From assembly GCF_007786455.1 (NCBI RefSeq), contig NZ_VNJK01000001.1, positions 3,620,673 to 3,684,672 on the forward strand: 64,000 nt of DNA, in the 5' to 3' direction. Each line of letters starts with the position of its first letter. Positions within the stretch are counted from its first letter, which is position 1. Positions 34,601-43,406 of the stretch are shown piece by piece. The position numbers and the translations under genes are program-made. The DNA is from Paenibacillus agilis (lineage in GTDB: Bacteria; Bacillota; Bacilli; Paenibacillales; Paenibacillaceae). Below the pieces are notes generated by a model, which did no database searches, had not been told where the DNA came from, and saw nothing but the letters and a program-made list of their open reading frames with translations.

Positions 34601-34949
34601 GTAAAAAAATAAAAATCGCCCCTGACATGCAGGGACGATTAAATATCGCGGTACCACCCTGGTTATCGCTTGGCTTGCATGCTAGACACACAGCTAAAGC
34701 TGCATAGAATAAGCACGATGCAAGACTAAACATAAAGCGATCTCCTCGTCGTTGATAACGGGTTCGACCCGGTGAAGTTCATTCACACTCCGTAACTAGC
34801 GTTCAGCGGCACTTCATGGTGAAGATTCTTACAGCCTCTATACAGCGTACTTTGCCATATAAGGAATCTTCTCTCTGGACCAAGGGCTGCAGCTTACTCG
34901 GTTTCATCTACGTTTTGACCAATATTTTGACCAATAAAAGTATTGTTAA
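34601..34949 (-). promoter_or_regulatory. T-box riboswitch (Ala) of alaS
   Basis: The transcribed leader shows the elements of a T-box: an AGAGAG box region, the specifier GAAC-GCU (GCU at 34798-34800, an Ala codon), the T-box core AGGGTGGTACCGCG (34647-34660), and a terminator AATCGTCCCTG / CAGGGGCGATT followed by TTTTTATTTTTTT. Uncharged tRNA-Ala would stabilise the antiterminator and allow alaS expression. Confidence 0.95.
34913..34936. repeat. 12-bp tandem direct repeat in the alaS leader
   Basis: TTTTGACCAATA occurs twice without spacing, 20-35 bases downstream of the predicted transcription start of alaS, just upstream of T-box stem I. Confidence 0.85.
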
Positions 34950-34955
34950 TTATTT

Positions 34956-34984
34956 AGTATAATTAGCTAAAGGAACGTTGTCAA
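34956..34984 (-). promoter_or_regulatory. Sigma-A promoter of alaS
   Basis: On the minus strand TTGACA, 17 bases, TATACT. It is a near-consensus promoter that starts only ten bases from the end of the preceding surface-protein gene. Confidence 0.8.
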
Positions 34985-34993
34985 ACCCCGTTA

Positions 34994-37381
34994 TTAGCGA
35001 CTTCCTCCAGGAGAAGAACTCGTTAAATAACCGACCTCTTGAAGCACGCGTTGCAGCATAACCGCACCTTGCGCACGAGTAGCATGACCTTGCGGTGCAA
35101 ATGTTTTAGCGTTAAGCCCCGATATCAGTCCCGCATCAACCGCCTTGGCCACATCCCGCTTCGCATAGGAGCTTATATGGTTCCGATCCGAGAACTTCTC
35201 AACAGCTGTACCGCCTTCTGTCAGCGGTTGTCCGGCGGCATTCATGACACGCACAAGCATCATCGCCATTTGTTCACGAGTAATCGTCTGACTTGGACGG
35301 AACGTGCCATCGCTATAGCCGCTAATAATGCCTGCTCTAGAAGCTGCCCCTATCATGCCTGCCATCGGATGTGAATCACTAATATCACGGAATTGCGTTG
35401 CCCCAGAATGATCAGGCTTCAATCCAAAAGAACGAGCGAGCAGCACGGCAAATTGTGCGCGTGTCAGCTTTTGCTCTGGAGAGAAGCGGTCATTTGATGT
35501 TCCTTCAATGATAAACTTCGAGGCAAGTGTCTCAATGGACGCACGCGCCCAATGTGAGCGCGCATCATGGAAGGACTTATTGCGCTCTGCTAATGCAGCG
35601 CTAATATTGGACTTACCAGCGAACTTCACCATTGTAATTCCACGCTCTACTTTGATTGTATTTGCTGTATATAAAATGCGATCAACACTGGAGTCGTACT
35701 GGATCGCGGATAAATATTTGGGATGGTAGACAGATGTTAGTCGGTACGCATGCTGCACATCTGCTGCAATATTACGCGGCGCCTTTCCATCTACAAAGGA
35801 GTACAATGAAAACTTATGAGGACTGATAAGCTGGCGTGCACTGAGCTGACTAAGCTTCTGAGTCAACTTAGTTAAAGTTGGGTCTTCTTCCACATGAATA
35901 GCCACCCATATCGAAGAGTCATTTGCCCATTCAGTTCGAATACCAGTGTAATTCAGATTATTTAGCGGAAGTGTATAAACCGTATCTTTGTATTTAAGTG
36001 AAAACTTTACCCCGCTAGCTTGCTTGGCTGACGTTTCTAGAACTTGCAGCGGAATGACGATGAGTCCACTGTTCTCTGTAACTGGGACTTCATATATAAC
36101 GTGTTTAGCAGCGCTGTTCTTTGCTGCATAATCAAATGCGGAAGCGAAATGATCCTTGTTGAGTGCATAGCGGTTGCTCGGCATTACACTAATATGAGAC
36201 GGAGACTGTGCCGGTTGTTTAGCGGCTGAGTTCTGATTCAGCGTATAAATACCATGTTCCAGCAACCACTCGTAGGGTGTATCCGTAATATGCGCTGGAC
36301 GATTACCTGCCCCTGGTGTGTTTGGCTGACCAGGTGTACTTGGGTTACCCGGGTTACTTGGCGTACCCGGTACTCCGCCTGGCCCACCTGGACTTCCTGG
36401 ATTAGCGGGTGGTTTGCCTGGAACAGTCGGCCCGCCTGGGACACCGGGCTTCCCGGGTTGACCCGGATTCCCTGGCTTACCGGGCTGCTCTGGTGTTCCC
36501 GGTACTCCTGGCTTGCCAGGGGCATCAGGCTTGCCAGGCTGCCCAGGTGTATGCGCACCATACAAAACAGGTACGTTTACTAATGGCGCGAGGCGATTTC
36601 CTACTATATCCTCTAACGGCGCTTGGCCAGAATTATAACTTAACGTAATGCTATCATTATAATGTGCTTGCTGCTTAAGTTGGATGGTCACGATGTTAGA
36701 ATTGGAAGAGAGGCTGCTTAAACCTAGAGGTTGATTATTACGATATACATGGAATTGCTGTAAGGCTGCTAAAGTTACAGGCTTAAGCCTTTCTGAAAAG
36801 ACGAGAGTTACGACATTGTCTCTCATTGCAGCTTGGCTAAGTACAGGCGGAGAAGTATCACTGCCAGCTTGTGTCCTAAACACCCAATCTCGATCATAGA
36901 TTCCTACAAAGTCACCGACGTTGCTGCGGAAAGTACCATAATCCATCCATACTGTATATTCTGTATCTGGATTTAATGTTGTCCCCACATGCCATTCGAC
37001 AGATCGATTGTTGTTCGTTATTTTAACGCGAGCATCACTGACAGGAATTCTTTCTACATCATCTCCCATCAAAGTTCGAATCGCCAGCTCGCCATTCCCC
37101 TTTACAATCGCCTGATCGAAAGTAAGCTGAAGTACTGGCCGCGTACTCACCTGTTGTGCAGCTCTCGCTGGAGCCATGTTGACTAAACGTACCGCCTTCC
37201 AACTATTTGCCACTGGTCCTACTGAAGCAATTTCTGGGGATGTATTCATAGAGGAATTATTGGACGGCAGCTGTTCCGCATTGGCGTTTGTCTGCTCATT
37301 TGATGCGGCAGAAGCAGCAAGTGGCTGCAATACCATCAAAGCAGATACTGCGTACACGAAGCATGATCTTAATAATTTCAC
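34994..37381 (-). CDS. S-layer-homology surface protein with collagen-like segment
   Basis: Secreted cell-wall protein of about 795 residues. Signal peptide LLRSCFVYAVSALMVLQPLAASA, then an SbsA-type Ig-like domain (VLQLTFDQAIVKGNGELAIR ... VWMDYGTFRS) and a second bacterial Ig/SwmB-like domain (PPVLSQAAMRDNVVTLVFSE). Residues about 277-360 form a Pro/Gly collagen-like stretch (PGQPGKP, PGKPGVPG, PGNPGQPG). A middle domain of unknown type follows, and the last ~180 residues hold three SLH repeats (FSPEQKLTRAQFAVLLARSF, FRPSQTITREQMAMMLVRVM, FAPQGHATRAQGAVMLQRV) that bind pyruvylated wall polymers. Start chosen at the GTG 11 bases after GAGGAG; upstream GTG codons overlap it. No partner genes are evident. 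Confidence 0.9.
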   Translation of the reverse strand: MKLLRSCFVYAVSALMVLQPLAASAASNEQTNANAEQLPSNNSSMNTSPEIASVGPVANSWKAVRLVNMAPARAAQQVSTRPVLQLTFDQAIVKGNGELAIRTLMGDDVERIPVSDARVKITNNNRSVEWHVGTTLNPDTEYTVWMDYGTFRSNVGDFVGIYDRDWVFRTQAGSDTSPPVLSQAAMRDNVVTLVFSERLKPVTLAALQQFHVYRNNQPLGLSSLSSNSNIVTIQLKQQAHYNDSITLSYNSGQAPLEDIVGNRLAPLVNVPVLYGAHTPGQPGKPDAPGKPGVPGTPEQPGKPGNPGQPGKPGVPGGPTVPGKPPANPGSPGGPGGVPGTPSNPGNPSTPGQPNTPGAGNRPAHITDTPYEWLLEHGIYTLNQNSAAKQPAQSPSHISVMPSNRYALNKDHFASAFDYAAKNSAAKHVIYEVPVTENSGLIVIPLQVLETSAKQASGVKFSLKYKDTVYTLPLNNLNYTGIRTEWANDSSIWVAIHVEEDPTLTKLTQKLSQLSARQLISPHKFSLYSFVDGKAPRNIAADVQHAYRLTSVYHPKYLSAIQYDSSVDRILYTANTIKVERGITMVKFAGKSNISAALAERNKSFHDARSHWARASIETLASKFIIEGTSNDRFSPEQKLTRAQFAVLLARSFGLKPDHSGATQFRDISDSHPMAGMIGAASRAGIISGYSDGTFRPSQTITREQMAMMLVRVMNAAGQPLTEGGTAVEKFSDRNHISSYAKRDVAKAVDAGLISGLNAKTFAPQGHATRAQGAVMLQRVLQEVGYLTSSSPGGSR
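36305..36556 (-). repeat. Collagen-like Gly-X-Y coding repeat
   Basis: About 28 triplets dominated by GQP, GKP, GVP and GNP, encoded by GGN-CCN-rich codons with slightly broken periodicity. It lies between the Ig-like domains and the middle domain of the SLH protein. Confidence 0.8.
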
Positions 37382-37565
37382 TACATATTTCACTCCTCGC
37401 ACATTTACAAATATTTCTTGTAACTTATATAGACGAATTAAATTTCATTTTGTTGTGCTTTTTCATCAAAAAATTGGTGTCAATTTGTCACATCGCTGTC
37501 AGGACGAGCATTTCTATCCCCTTACCCACCCAAAAGCAATCAAAATGAATGATCGGCAACTCACA

Positions 37566-37602
37566 GCAAAAAAAGCTGCTCGACAATACGAACAGCTTTT
37601 TC
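37566..37602 (-). terminator. Terminator after the YrrI-like permease gene
   Basis: Stem AAAAAGCTG / CAGCTTTTT, A/T rich on both sides. On the minus strand TTTTTTTGCTG follows. The 3' region up to the SLH gene start holds no other gene. Confidence 0.7.
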
Positions 37603-37658
37603 CCCTTCATATTTGAAGCCTGTACGCTATGCAAGTAGTAAGAAGTAGTAATTGAGCG

Positions 37659-38729
37659 TTACAACGTCCTACGCCTTACGAAATAAGTAAATACATGTTG
37701 GAGCACAACCTTCAACGCTGCGAAGACAGGTACTGCCAATATTAAACCGACGACCCCAGCGATTTCGCCACCTACGAGCAAAGCGAAAATGATGGACAAC
37801 GGATGCATATGCAGCGTTCTGCCTACGACCTGTGGAGAGATCACGTTTCCCTCTAATATTTGACAAGCCGTATTTACGACAATAACCATCAGCATCATCT
37901 TAAATGAAATAGTTGAGGCAACAATCAGAGCAGGAGCCGCTCCAAAATAAGGACCTAAATACGGAATAATATTAAATATCGCCACCATTAAAGCCAAAAG
38001 CAGCGCATAAGGCATACCAATCATCCAATAGCCGATATAGGCCAGCATCCCGATTATGACACACACGAGAAATTGACCACGAATATAGCTTCCGAGTGCA
38101 GCATCAATATCTTTGAACATCATGACAAAATGCTTGCGATGGCTTCTAGGCACATAAGCCACTACCGTTCGTTCGAACACCTCGAAGTCTTTCAAAATGT
38201 AAAAAATAAGGAACGGGACGATTAATGCAACAAACAGCATATTAATCGTTGCACCAATATTGTCTATAAAATGAGTAATGCCTTTGCTCATCCGCTGTTC
38301 CAGCATAAACATCCATTCATTCATACCCGTCCTCAGCGTTGGAGGCATTAAGGAAGACTGACTAAGTCCACTCATAAATCGCTCTGCCTTCGCATTTAAC
38401 TGCGGCATCTGCTGATTCAGCCCTTCAAGCTGCGCCAACAACATCGGAATTGCATTCATAAGAATAACGACAACAGAGAAAATAAATACCGCATAGATGA
38501 GCAGCACCGCAATCGTACGCGGTACTTTGCGATCATTTAACAACGAAACGATCGGATTAAGTACATAAGCAATGATCATAGCAATAAAGAAAGGAGCAAA
38601 GATTGCCTTAAAAAACGTATACAAATGTCCTATAACTGGTCGTAGCAAATACAGCATATACAAAATAAGCAAACCGAGAAGCATATAAATGCCGTATACG
38701 AACAATTTATTTTTTAACAAACGCTCCAC
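37659..38729 (-). CDS. yrrI: AI-2E family transporter (YrrI-like)
   Basis: Membrane protein of 356 residues with the AI-2E exporter layout: N-terminal helices (VYGIYMLLGLLILYMLYLLRPV), a helix pair near 60-90, a soluble loop with LNQQMPQLNAKAERFMSG, and C-terminal helices with NIIPYLGPYFGAAPALIV and LEGNVISPQVVGRTLHMHP. GTG start after GGAG. In B. subtilis yrrI lies just upstream of alaS, which supports the symbol. Substrate unknown; second family member in this window besides 18376-19551. Confidence 0.88.
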   Translation of the reverse strand: MERLLKNKLFVYGIYMLLGLLILYMLYLLRPVIGHLYTFFKAIFAPFFIAMIIAYVLNPIVSLLNDRKVPRTIAVLLIYAVFIFSVVVILMNAIPMLLAQLEGLNQQMPQLNAKAERFMSGLSQSSLMPPTLRTGMNEWMFMLEQRMSKGITHFIDNIGATINMLFVALIVPFLIFYILKDFEVFERTVVAYVPRSHRKHFVMMFKDIDAALGSYIRGQFLVCVIIGMLAYIGYWMIGMPYALLLALMVAIFNIIPYLGPYFGAAPALIVASTISFKMMLMVIVVNTACQILEGNVISPQVVGRTLHMHPLSIIFALLVGGEIAGVVGLILAVPVFAALKVVLQHVFTYFVRRRTL

Positions 38730-38779
38730 TGCTTCTCACACTCCATCGGGACATGCATTCACAGTAGAGTATATGTCAA

Positions 38780-39265
38780 CTACACCAAAAATAATCCGTC
38801 AGGATTTCCATTGGACAACTTCCAAATTCGTTGATTGTCGCTGCCGCGAAAACGCAATTCCGGTCGTCTTCGCTCTTGTAAGAACTGCCCATCTACCAGC
38901 ACATCGATATAGGTCAACAGCTCATTCATATCTTTGGTTCCACTTTGCTTTATATATTCCAACGTATATCCCGTATACGCCCAAATGTTACGTCCCGCCT
39001 CACGGAGAATTCGTGCTAATCTTTTTACTTCACGCGCCTGCAGAAACGGCTCTCCGCCAGATAAAGTGATATCGCTAAGCGGATTGGACAGGAGTTCAGC
39101 TGCTGCTTCCTCTACACTAAGCACTTCGCCAGCCTGCATATTCCATGACTGCGGATTATGGCATCCAACACAGCGATGTGGACATCCACTCAAAAAGATA
39201 ACCGAGCGTAATCCTTCACCGTCTACAACACTATCATGTACAAATGACAATACGCGCAAGCTCAT
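38780..39265 (-). CDS. nrdG: Anaerobic ribonucleotide reductase activating protein NrdG
   Basis: Radical SAM activase that installs the glycyl radical in NrdD. The 161 residues include the cluster motif CPHRCVGC (Cys 28, 32, 35), SGGEPFLQ and GRNIWAYTGYT. It lacks the long SPASM-type tail of other radical SAM proteins, as NrdG should. The ATG overlaps the nrdD stop by four bases (ATGA), so the pair is translationally coupled; a longer in-frame extension into nrdD is an artefact. Confidence 0.95.
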   Translation of the reverse strand: MSLRVLSFVHDSVVDGEGLRSVIFLSGCPHRCVGCHNPQSWNMQAGEVLSVEEAAAELLSNPLSDITLSGGEPFLQAREVKRLARILREAGRNIWAYTGYTLEYIKQSGTKDMNELLTYIDVLVDGQFLQERRRPELRFRGSDNQRIWKLSNGNPDGLFLV

Positions 39266-41214
39266 TGATGCTTCACCCGCTCCTGCTCCTCCGCTTGCTT
39301 CGCCCGATTCCATTTGCTCATATTCCCAACCAAATAGCCTGTAATCCGCCGTATTCGCTCGATATTTGCCTCTGGCGCTCCACAAACCGGACATTCACTA
39401 TGAATGATCGCTTGATATCCGCAACTGCGACAGCGATCCACAGGATGATTAATAGAGCCATAGCCGATATGGTGCTCTGCCATCGCCCGCACAAGCCGGT
39501 CGAGCGCCATTATATTGCCCGCTACCGCACCATCCAACTCGACATAGGTAATATGTCCGCCATTGCACAATTCATGGAAAGGTCCCTCTATGCGAATTTT
39601 ATCAAATGCCTTCAAGTTGTAATAAACGGGTACATGATACGAATTTGTATAGTACTGTCTATCTGTCACTCCAGGGATAATCCCAAAATCAATACGGTCT
39701 TTCTTCACAAACTTTCCTGAGAGACCTTCTGCTGGAGTAGCAATAAGAGAAAAATTCAAGCCCGTTCGCTCTGCCGTCTCATCCATCCGCTTACGCATAT
39801 GGCGAATAATTTGCAGCCCCAGCTCATGAGATGATTCCGACTGACCATGATGACTGCCTACTAATTGCGTCAATGCCTCTGCAAGACCAATAAAGCCAAC
39901 GCCCAGCGTTCCTTGCTTCAACACATCCACCAATTCATCCTCTGGCGCTAACTGCTCACTTCCGCGCCAAACTCCCTGTCGCATAAGAAAGCTAAAATCT
40001 TTAGCACGCTTCTTACTTTGGAATTGAAGACGCTCTATCAGCTGCCGCTCCGCGATACCTATCAACTTGTCCAGCATCGAGAAAAAGTGCTCCACATTAT
40101 CCGAAAGCAAACTAAGCCGAACGAGATTTAACGAAGTAAAAGATAAGTTACCACGGCCTAATGCAGTCTCTTTTCCGTTCACATTTCCCATTACCCTAGT
40201 TCGACATCCCATATAGCAAGCTTCAGATTCTGGTGTACCGTCATCATATTGAGCGTTAAATGGTGAATCTAAAAATGCAAAGTTCGGAAACAGTCGCTTA
40301 GCCGTTGTCTCCAGTGCTAATTCATACAAATCCCGATTCGGATCACCAACGTCGAAACTGATTCCGGACTTTAACTTAAATATTTGAATTGGGAAAATTG
40401 GCGTCTCTCCATTGCCAAGACCTGCCTGAGTAGCCAGCAGCAACTGCTTGACTAGCAATCGTCCAAAGGCAGACGTGTCCGTTCCGTAATTAATTGAAAT
40501 GAAAGGAACTTGTCCGCCGCCGCGTGAATGCATCGAGTTTGAATTGTGAATGAAGGCTTCACAAGCTTGGTAAACATCTCGTTCTGTCCACTGCCACGCA
40601 AGCGACCCAACTTGCCCCGGATCAGTAAGAGGTAACTGTTCTAGCAAAATGACATGACGATTATAGGTCTTCTCTACATAAGGAGCCAAATCATAATCGA
40701 ACATCGGATAAGCTTGACCGCCATGCTGCTGATTCTGATTCGCCTGCATAATGATGGAAGCCAGTGCCATCGCGCTTTTAATATCCTTAGGTTCACGCAT
40801 ATGTCCATGTCCTGTGTTAAATCCACCACGCAGCATTTGTCCGAGCGGAATTTGACAGCAGGTCGTCGTTCCTGTTGCATAATAATCTAGATCATGTGGA
40901 TACAGCAGATTACTTTCCATTGCTTCTCTGGTCTCAGCCGTAAGCAGGTGATGCATCGCATACCAACGCGCGCTTTCACTGGCCATTTTCCCCATAATCC
41001 CCATTGGTGAGCGTCCGTCGACGTTCGCATTTTCTTGCATCAAGTCTTGATCAGAACCATCTACGATATCATCCAAGGCTGTAATCAACTTTTTCTGATC
41101 TAGTTGTTGCTGGTTTGCTATTTTATGAGCTGTCTGAAAGCGATGAACTGACTTAGATTGGTGTACAGTTCCCGCTGAAAACGACTCTTTTTTAGAAGTA
41201 AATAAAGTGGTCAT
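39262..41214 (-). CDS. nrdD: Anaerobic ribonucleoside-triphosphate reductase NrdD
   Basis: Class III reductase that makes deoxyribonucleotides without oxygen. The 650 residues include the active-site Cys segment EACYMGCRTRVMGN, zinc ligands DRCRSCGY and ECPVCG, and the glycyl-radical motif RRITGYLVG near the end. No ATP-cone is recognisable at the N terminus (it begins with an unrelated ~90-residue stretch), unlike E. coli NrdD. GGGGCGGG precedes the ATG. A palindromic NrdR-type box lies 24-45 bases upstream. With nrdG it shows the organism can make DNA precursors anaerobically. Confidence 0.96.
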   Translation of the reverse strand: MTTLFTSKKESFSAGTVHQSKSVHRFQTAHKIANQQQLDQKKLITALDDIVDGSDQDLMQENANVDGRSPMGIMGKMASESARWYAMHHLLTAETREAMESNLLYPHDLDYYATGTTTCCQIPLGQMLRGGFNTGHGHMREPKDIKSAMALASIIMQANQNQQHGGQAYPMFDYDLAPYVEKTYNRHVILLEQLPLTDPGQVGSLAWQWTERDVYQACEAFIHNSNSMHSRGGGQVPFISINYGTDTSAFGRLLVKQLLLATQAGLGNGETPIFPIQIFKLKSGISFDVGDPNRDLYELALETTAKRLFPNFAFLDSPFNAQYDDGTPESEACYMGCRTRVMGNVNGKETALGRGNLSFTSLNLVRLSLLSDNVEHFFSMLDKLIGIAERQLIERLQFQSKKRAKDFSFLMRQGVWRGSEQLAPEDELVDVLKQGTLGVGFIGLAEALTQLVGSHHGQSESSHELGLQIIRHMRKRMDETAERTGLNFSLIATPAEGLSGKFVKKDRIDFGIIPGVTDRQYYTNSYHVPVYYNLKAFDKIRIEGPFHELCNGGHITYVELDGAVAGNIMALDRLVRAMAEHHIGYGSINHPVDRCRSCGYQAIIHSECPVCGAPEANIERIRRITGYLVGNMSKWNRAKQAEEQERVKHQ

Positions 41215-41233
41215 CTATATCCCGCCCCTTCTT

Positions 41234-41257
41234 ATGCACACTATATATAGTATGCAT
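41234..41257. promoter_or_regulatory. NrdR-box-like palindrome upstream of nrdD
   Basis: ATGCACACTATATATAGTATGCAT: a central perfect ACTATATATAGT palindrome with arms extended by ATGCA/TGCAT and one mismatch. The inner 16 bases (ACACTATATATAGTAT) match the NrdR box pattern closely. It would overlap or flank the nrdDG promoter. Confidence 0.65.
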
Positions 41258-41311
41258 GCATAATGAAGATCACAATATGTATTATGTCACACCTGAAATT
41301 ACAAAATTAAA

Positions 41312-41350
41312 CAACAAAAGACCTGACTGCATAAGAGCAATCAGGTCTTG
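41312..41350 (-). terminator. Terminator after the zinc-ribbon gene
   Basis: Stem AAGACCTGA / TCAGGTCTT with an inner near-pair CTGC/GCAA, followed on the minus strand by TTTTGTTGTTT. Confidence 0.75.
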
Positions 41351-41359
41351 CTTGTTAGC

Positions 41360-41575
41360 TTATGTAGAGGCTGGTGCCCCTGTATACGCATTATCTGTCC
41401 ATTCATCACCGAAAAAGAGATCATCCAGTGAGCTGAGTGTTCCATCTTCCTCTACTTGATAGACCGACATTTTCTCACCATTCACTGTTAGTTCAATAAA
41501 GCATCCCCAGCAGTAAAATTGGTGAGCACCTATTTTGCCGATGTCTTTCGAGTTGCAGTTCGGGCATTGCAGCAT
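41360..41575 (-). CDS. Small zinc-ribbon protein of unknown function
   Basis: A 71-residue protein with two Cys pairs, CPNC (4-7) and CWGC (22-25), forming a probable zinc ribbon, followed by an acidic tail (VEEDGTLSSLDDLFFGDEW). No other domain is seen. It lies between nrdD's upstream region and the PRC-barrel gene and has its own terminator. No function is known to me. Confidence 0.7.
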   Translation of the reverse strand: MLQCPNCNSKDIGKIGAHQFYCWGCFIELTVNGEKMSVYQVEEDGTLSSLDDLFFGDEWTDNAYTGAPAST

Positions 41576-41626
41576 ATGTTCACCATTCCGTCCCTATAAT
41601 ATTGCGCATTAGGGATTACAGCCACT

Positions 41627-42127
41627 CTATTGGTGCTCTGGCTTGAGGTCATGAAGCAGAATCGCATGTTCTCCTATCTGCATCCGGCTTGTTCCATCAA
41701 TGCGCTGCCTTCCTTCCAGAAGGTCGGATATTAATCCGTCTGTAATTTCCAGTCCTATTATCGTATTGCCCATATCTGCCTGAAAATAAACATCAGCAAC
41801 CCAGCCTATCTGCGTTCCCTCTAGCGTTAGCAATGGAATGTCCTTCAATCGCCTTGAACCGTATAAAAATGACCACTCTTGCTGCTCCACTATCTCTTCT
41901 CCACGCTCAATGACAGATGCACTCGGAATAAACACGGCATCTTCACCACAAGCCGCAAGCTGCTCCCAATGAATAACAGCAGCATGACGGCGGAACATGC
42001 CGCCCTCTTCCAATTCCAGATGAGTCAGCTTCCATTGTGCCGATATCCATATATCTTTGACTTTAGATACTCTTTGTCCTGTCGTAATATCATAGATCGG
42101 CAAGCCAATGAGCTCCAGCAACTTCAC
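41627..42127 (-). CDS. yrrD: PRC-barrel domain protein (YrrD-like)
   Basis: A 166-residue protein with two PRC-barrel-like units: LLELIGLPIYDITTGQRVSKVKDIWIS and KDIPLLTLEGTQIGWVADVYFQADMGNTIIGLEITDGL. PRC barrels fold as small beta domains found in RimM and photosynthetic reaction-centre H subunits; the role of YrrD is unknown. GTG start after GGAGGAGGAG. In B. subtilis yrrD lies near the cymR-iscS-mnmA genes, as here. Confidence 0.85.
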   Translation of the reverse strand: MKLLELIGLPIYDITTGQRVSKVKDIWISAQWKLTHLELEEGGMFRRHAAVIHWEQLAACGEDAVFIPSASVIERGEEIVEQQEWSFLYGSRRLKDIPLLTLEGTQIGWVADVYFQADMGNTIIGLEITDGLISDLLEGRQRIDGTSRMQIGEHAILLHDLKPEHQ

Positions 42128-42206
42128 AATGCTCCTCCTCCAGCGAGATGCCGTGCTTGACAAACTCGCGTGTGAACTTGAAACACACATCCGCTTGAGG
42201 AACAGC

Positions 42207-43382
42207 TTATCGGTTCGTTCTGCTGCGCAGACGTTCCGCAATTCCCTTTATTCGCTCAACGGCTTCGTGCGCTTGCTCTTTAGTATTGCCCAATCCAAAG
42301 CTAAACCGCACAGCCGTCTTCATTCGCTCAGGCTCAAGTTTCATTGCTTGCAGCACATGTGATACTTCCAAGGAGCCAGATGTACAAGCTGAGCCGCTGG
42401 CAGCCATTACGCCTGCCATGTCCAAATTCATTAACATCGTCTCAGTAGGGATATCCAACAAACTTACATTTAGAACATGAGGCAAACGTTCTGTAGGATG
42501 ACCATTTAACACGACTCGATCTTGGAAGTACTGTTTAAGCTCCTCCCAAAACATATCCCGGATCGCAATAAGTTCTTCACGCTTGTCCGACAATTGACTG
42601 TATGAACGCTGAACAGCTTCAACAAACCCTGCAATGGCAGCTACATTTTCAGTTCCTGCACGACGTTTACGTTCCTGGCTTCCTCCATGAATTAACGGCT
42701 CCCACTGGACGCCTTGACGAGCGTACAACAACCCAATCCCTTTTGGACCATTTACCTTATGTGCAGAAAAGCTAGCGAAGTCTATTGGCAGCTCATGCAA
42801 GTTAAGCTCCATAGTCCCCAGCGCCTGCACCGCATCTGTATGCATGACAATGCCACGCTCACGTGCAAGTTGACCAATGGCTCCGATAGGCTGAAGCGTG
42901 CCAACTTCATTATTTCCGAGCATAACGCTTATTAAGCAAGTATGCGGTTCAATCGCGGCAGCAACCGCATCTCTGCTGATTTGGCCTTCATGATCGGGCT
43001 CTACTCTAGTAACCGAGAAGCCTAGACGCTCCAGCTGTTCGATCGGATGCAGCACAGCATGATGCTCAATCGTCGTCGTAATAATATGCGGCATAATTGA
43101 ACTACCGTCACGTTTGGCTTTGAACCATGCCGCCCATGCAGCGCCAAATATAGCTGTATTGTTGCTCTCGCTGCCGCCACTCGTAAAAATAAGCTCTTGA
43201 GCCGAGCAGCCAAGCATAGCCGCAAACCGATCCCGAGCTTGATTAATAATTGCTCTTGCTTCTCTTCCTGATGCATGTACACTGGAAGGGTTTCCATAAA
43301 TATGCGCCAAGCGCATCATCACATCACTTGCATCAGGATGCAGCGGTGTCGTAGCTGCATGATCTAAATAGATTCGCTCCAT
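42207..43382 (-). CDS. iscS: Cysteine desulfurase, IscS/NifS family (YrvO-like)
   Basis: PLP enzyme that takes sulfur from cysteine as a persulfide and passes it to partners such as MnmA. The 391 residues show the PLP Lys 209 in SFSAHKVNGPKG, EHHAVLHP (cofactor His), and the catalytic Cys 333 in SGSACTSGS on the short loop typical of group I enzymes. The start is the ATG after GGAG; a GTG four codons upstream overlaps that site. It follows cymR by 24 bases, so both are one operon. YrvO is the B. subtilis counterpart dedicated to MnmA. Confidence 0.95.
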   Translation of the reverse strand: MERIYLDHAATTPLHPDASDVMMRLAHIYGNPSSVHASGREARAIINQARDRFAAMLGCSAQELIFTSGGSESNNTAIFGAAWAAWFKAKRDGSSIMPHIITTTIEHHAVLHPIEQLERLGFSVTRVEPDHEGQISRDAVAAAIEPHTCLISVMLGNNEVGTLQPIGAIGQLARERGIVMHTDAVQALGTMELNLHELPIDFASFSAHKVNGPKGIGLLYARQGVQWEPLIHGGSQERKRRAGTENVAAIAGFVEAVQRSYSQLSDKREELIAIRDMFWEELKQYFQDRVVLNGHPTERLPHVLNVSLLDIPTETMLMNLDMAGVMAASGSACTSGSLEVSHVLQAMKLEPERMKTAVRFSFGLGNTKEQAHEAVERIKGIAERLRSRTNR

Positions 43383-43406
43383 TTGTTCGTTCACTCCAAA
43401 TGTCCC

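Noticed and set aside
39266..39394. N-terminally extended NrdG start
   Set aside because: The extension lies inside the end of nrdD in another frame; the ATG overlapping the nrdD stop and the family start (MSLRVLSF) fit better.
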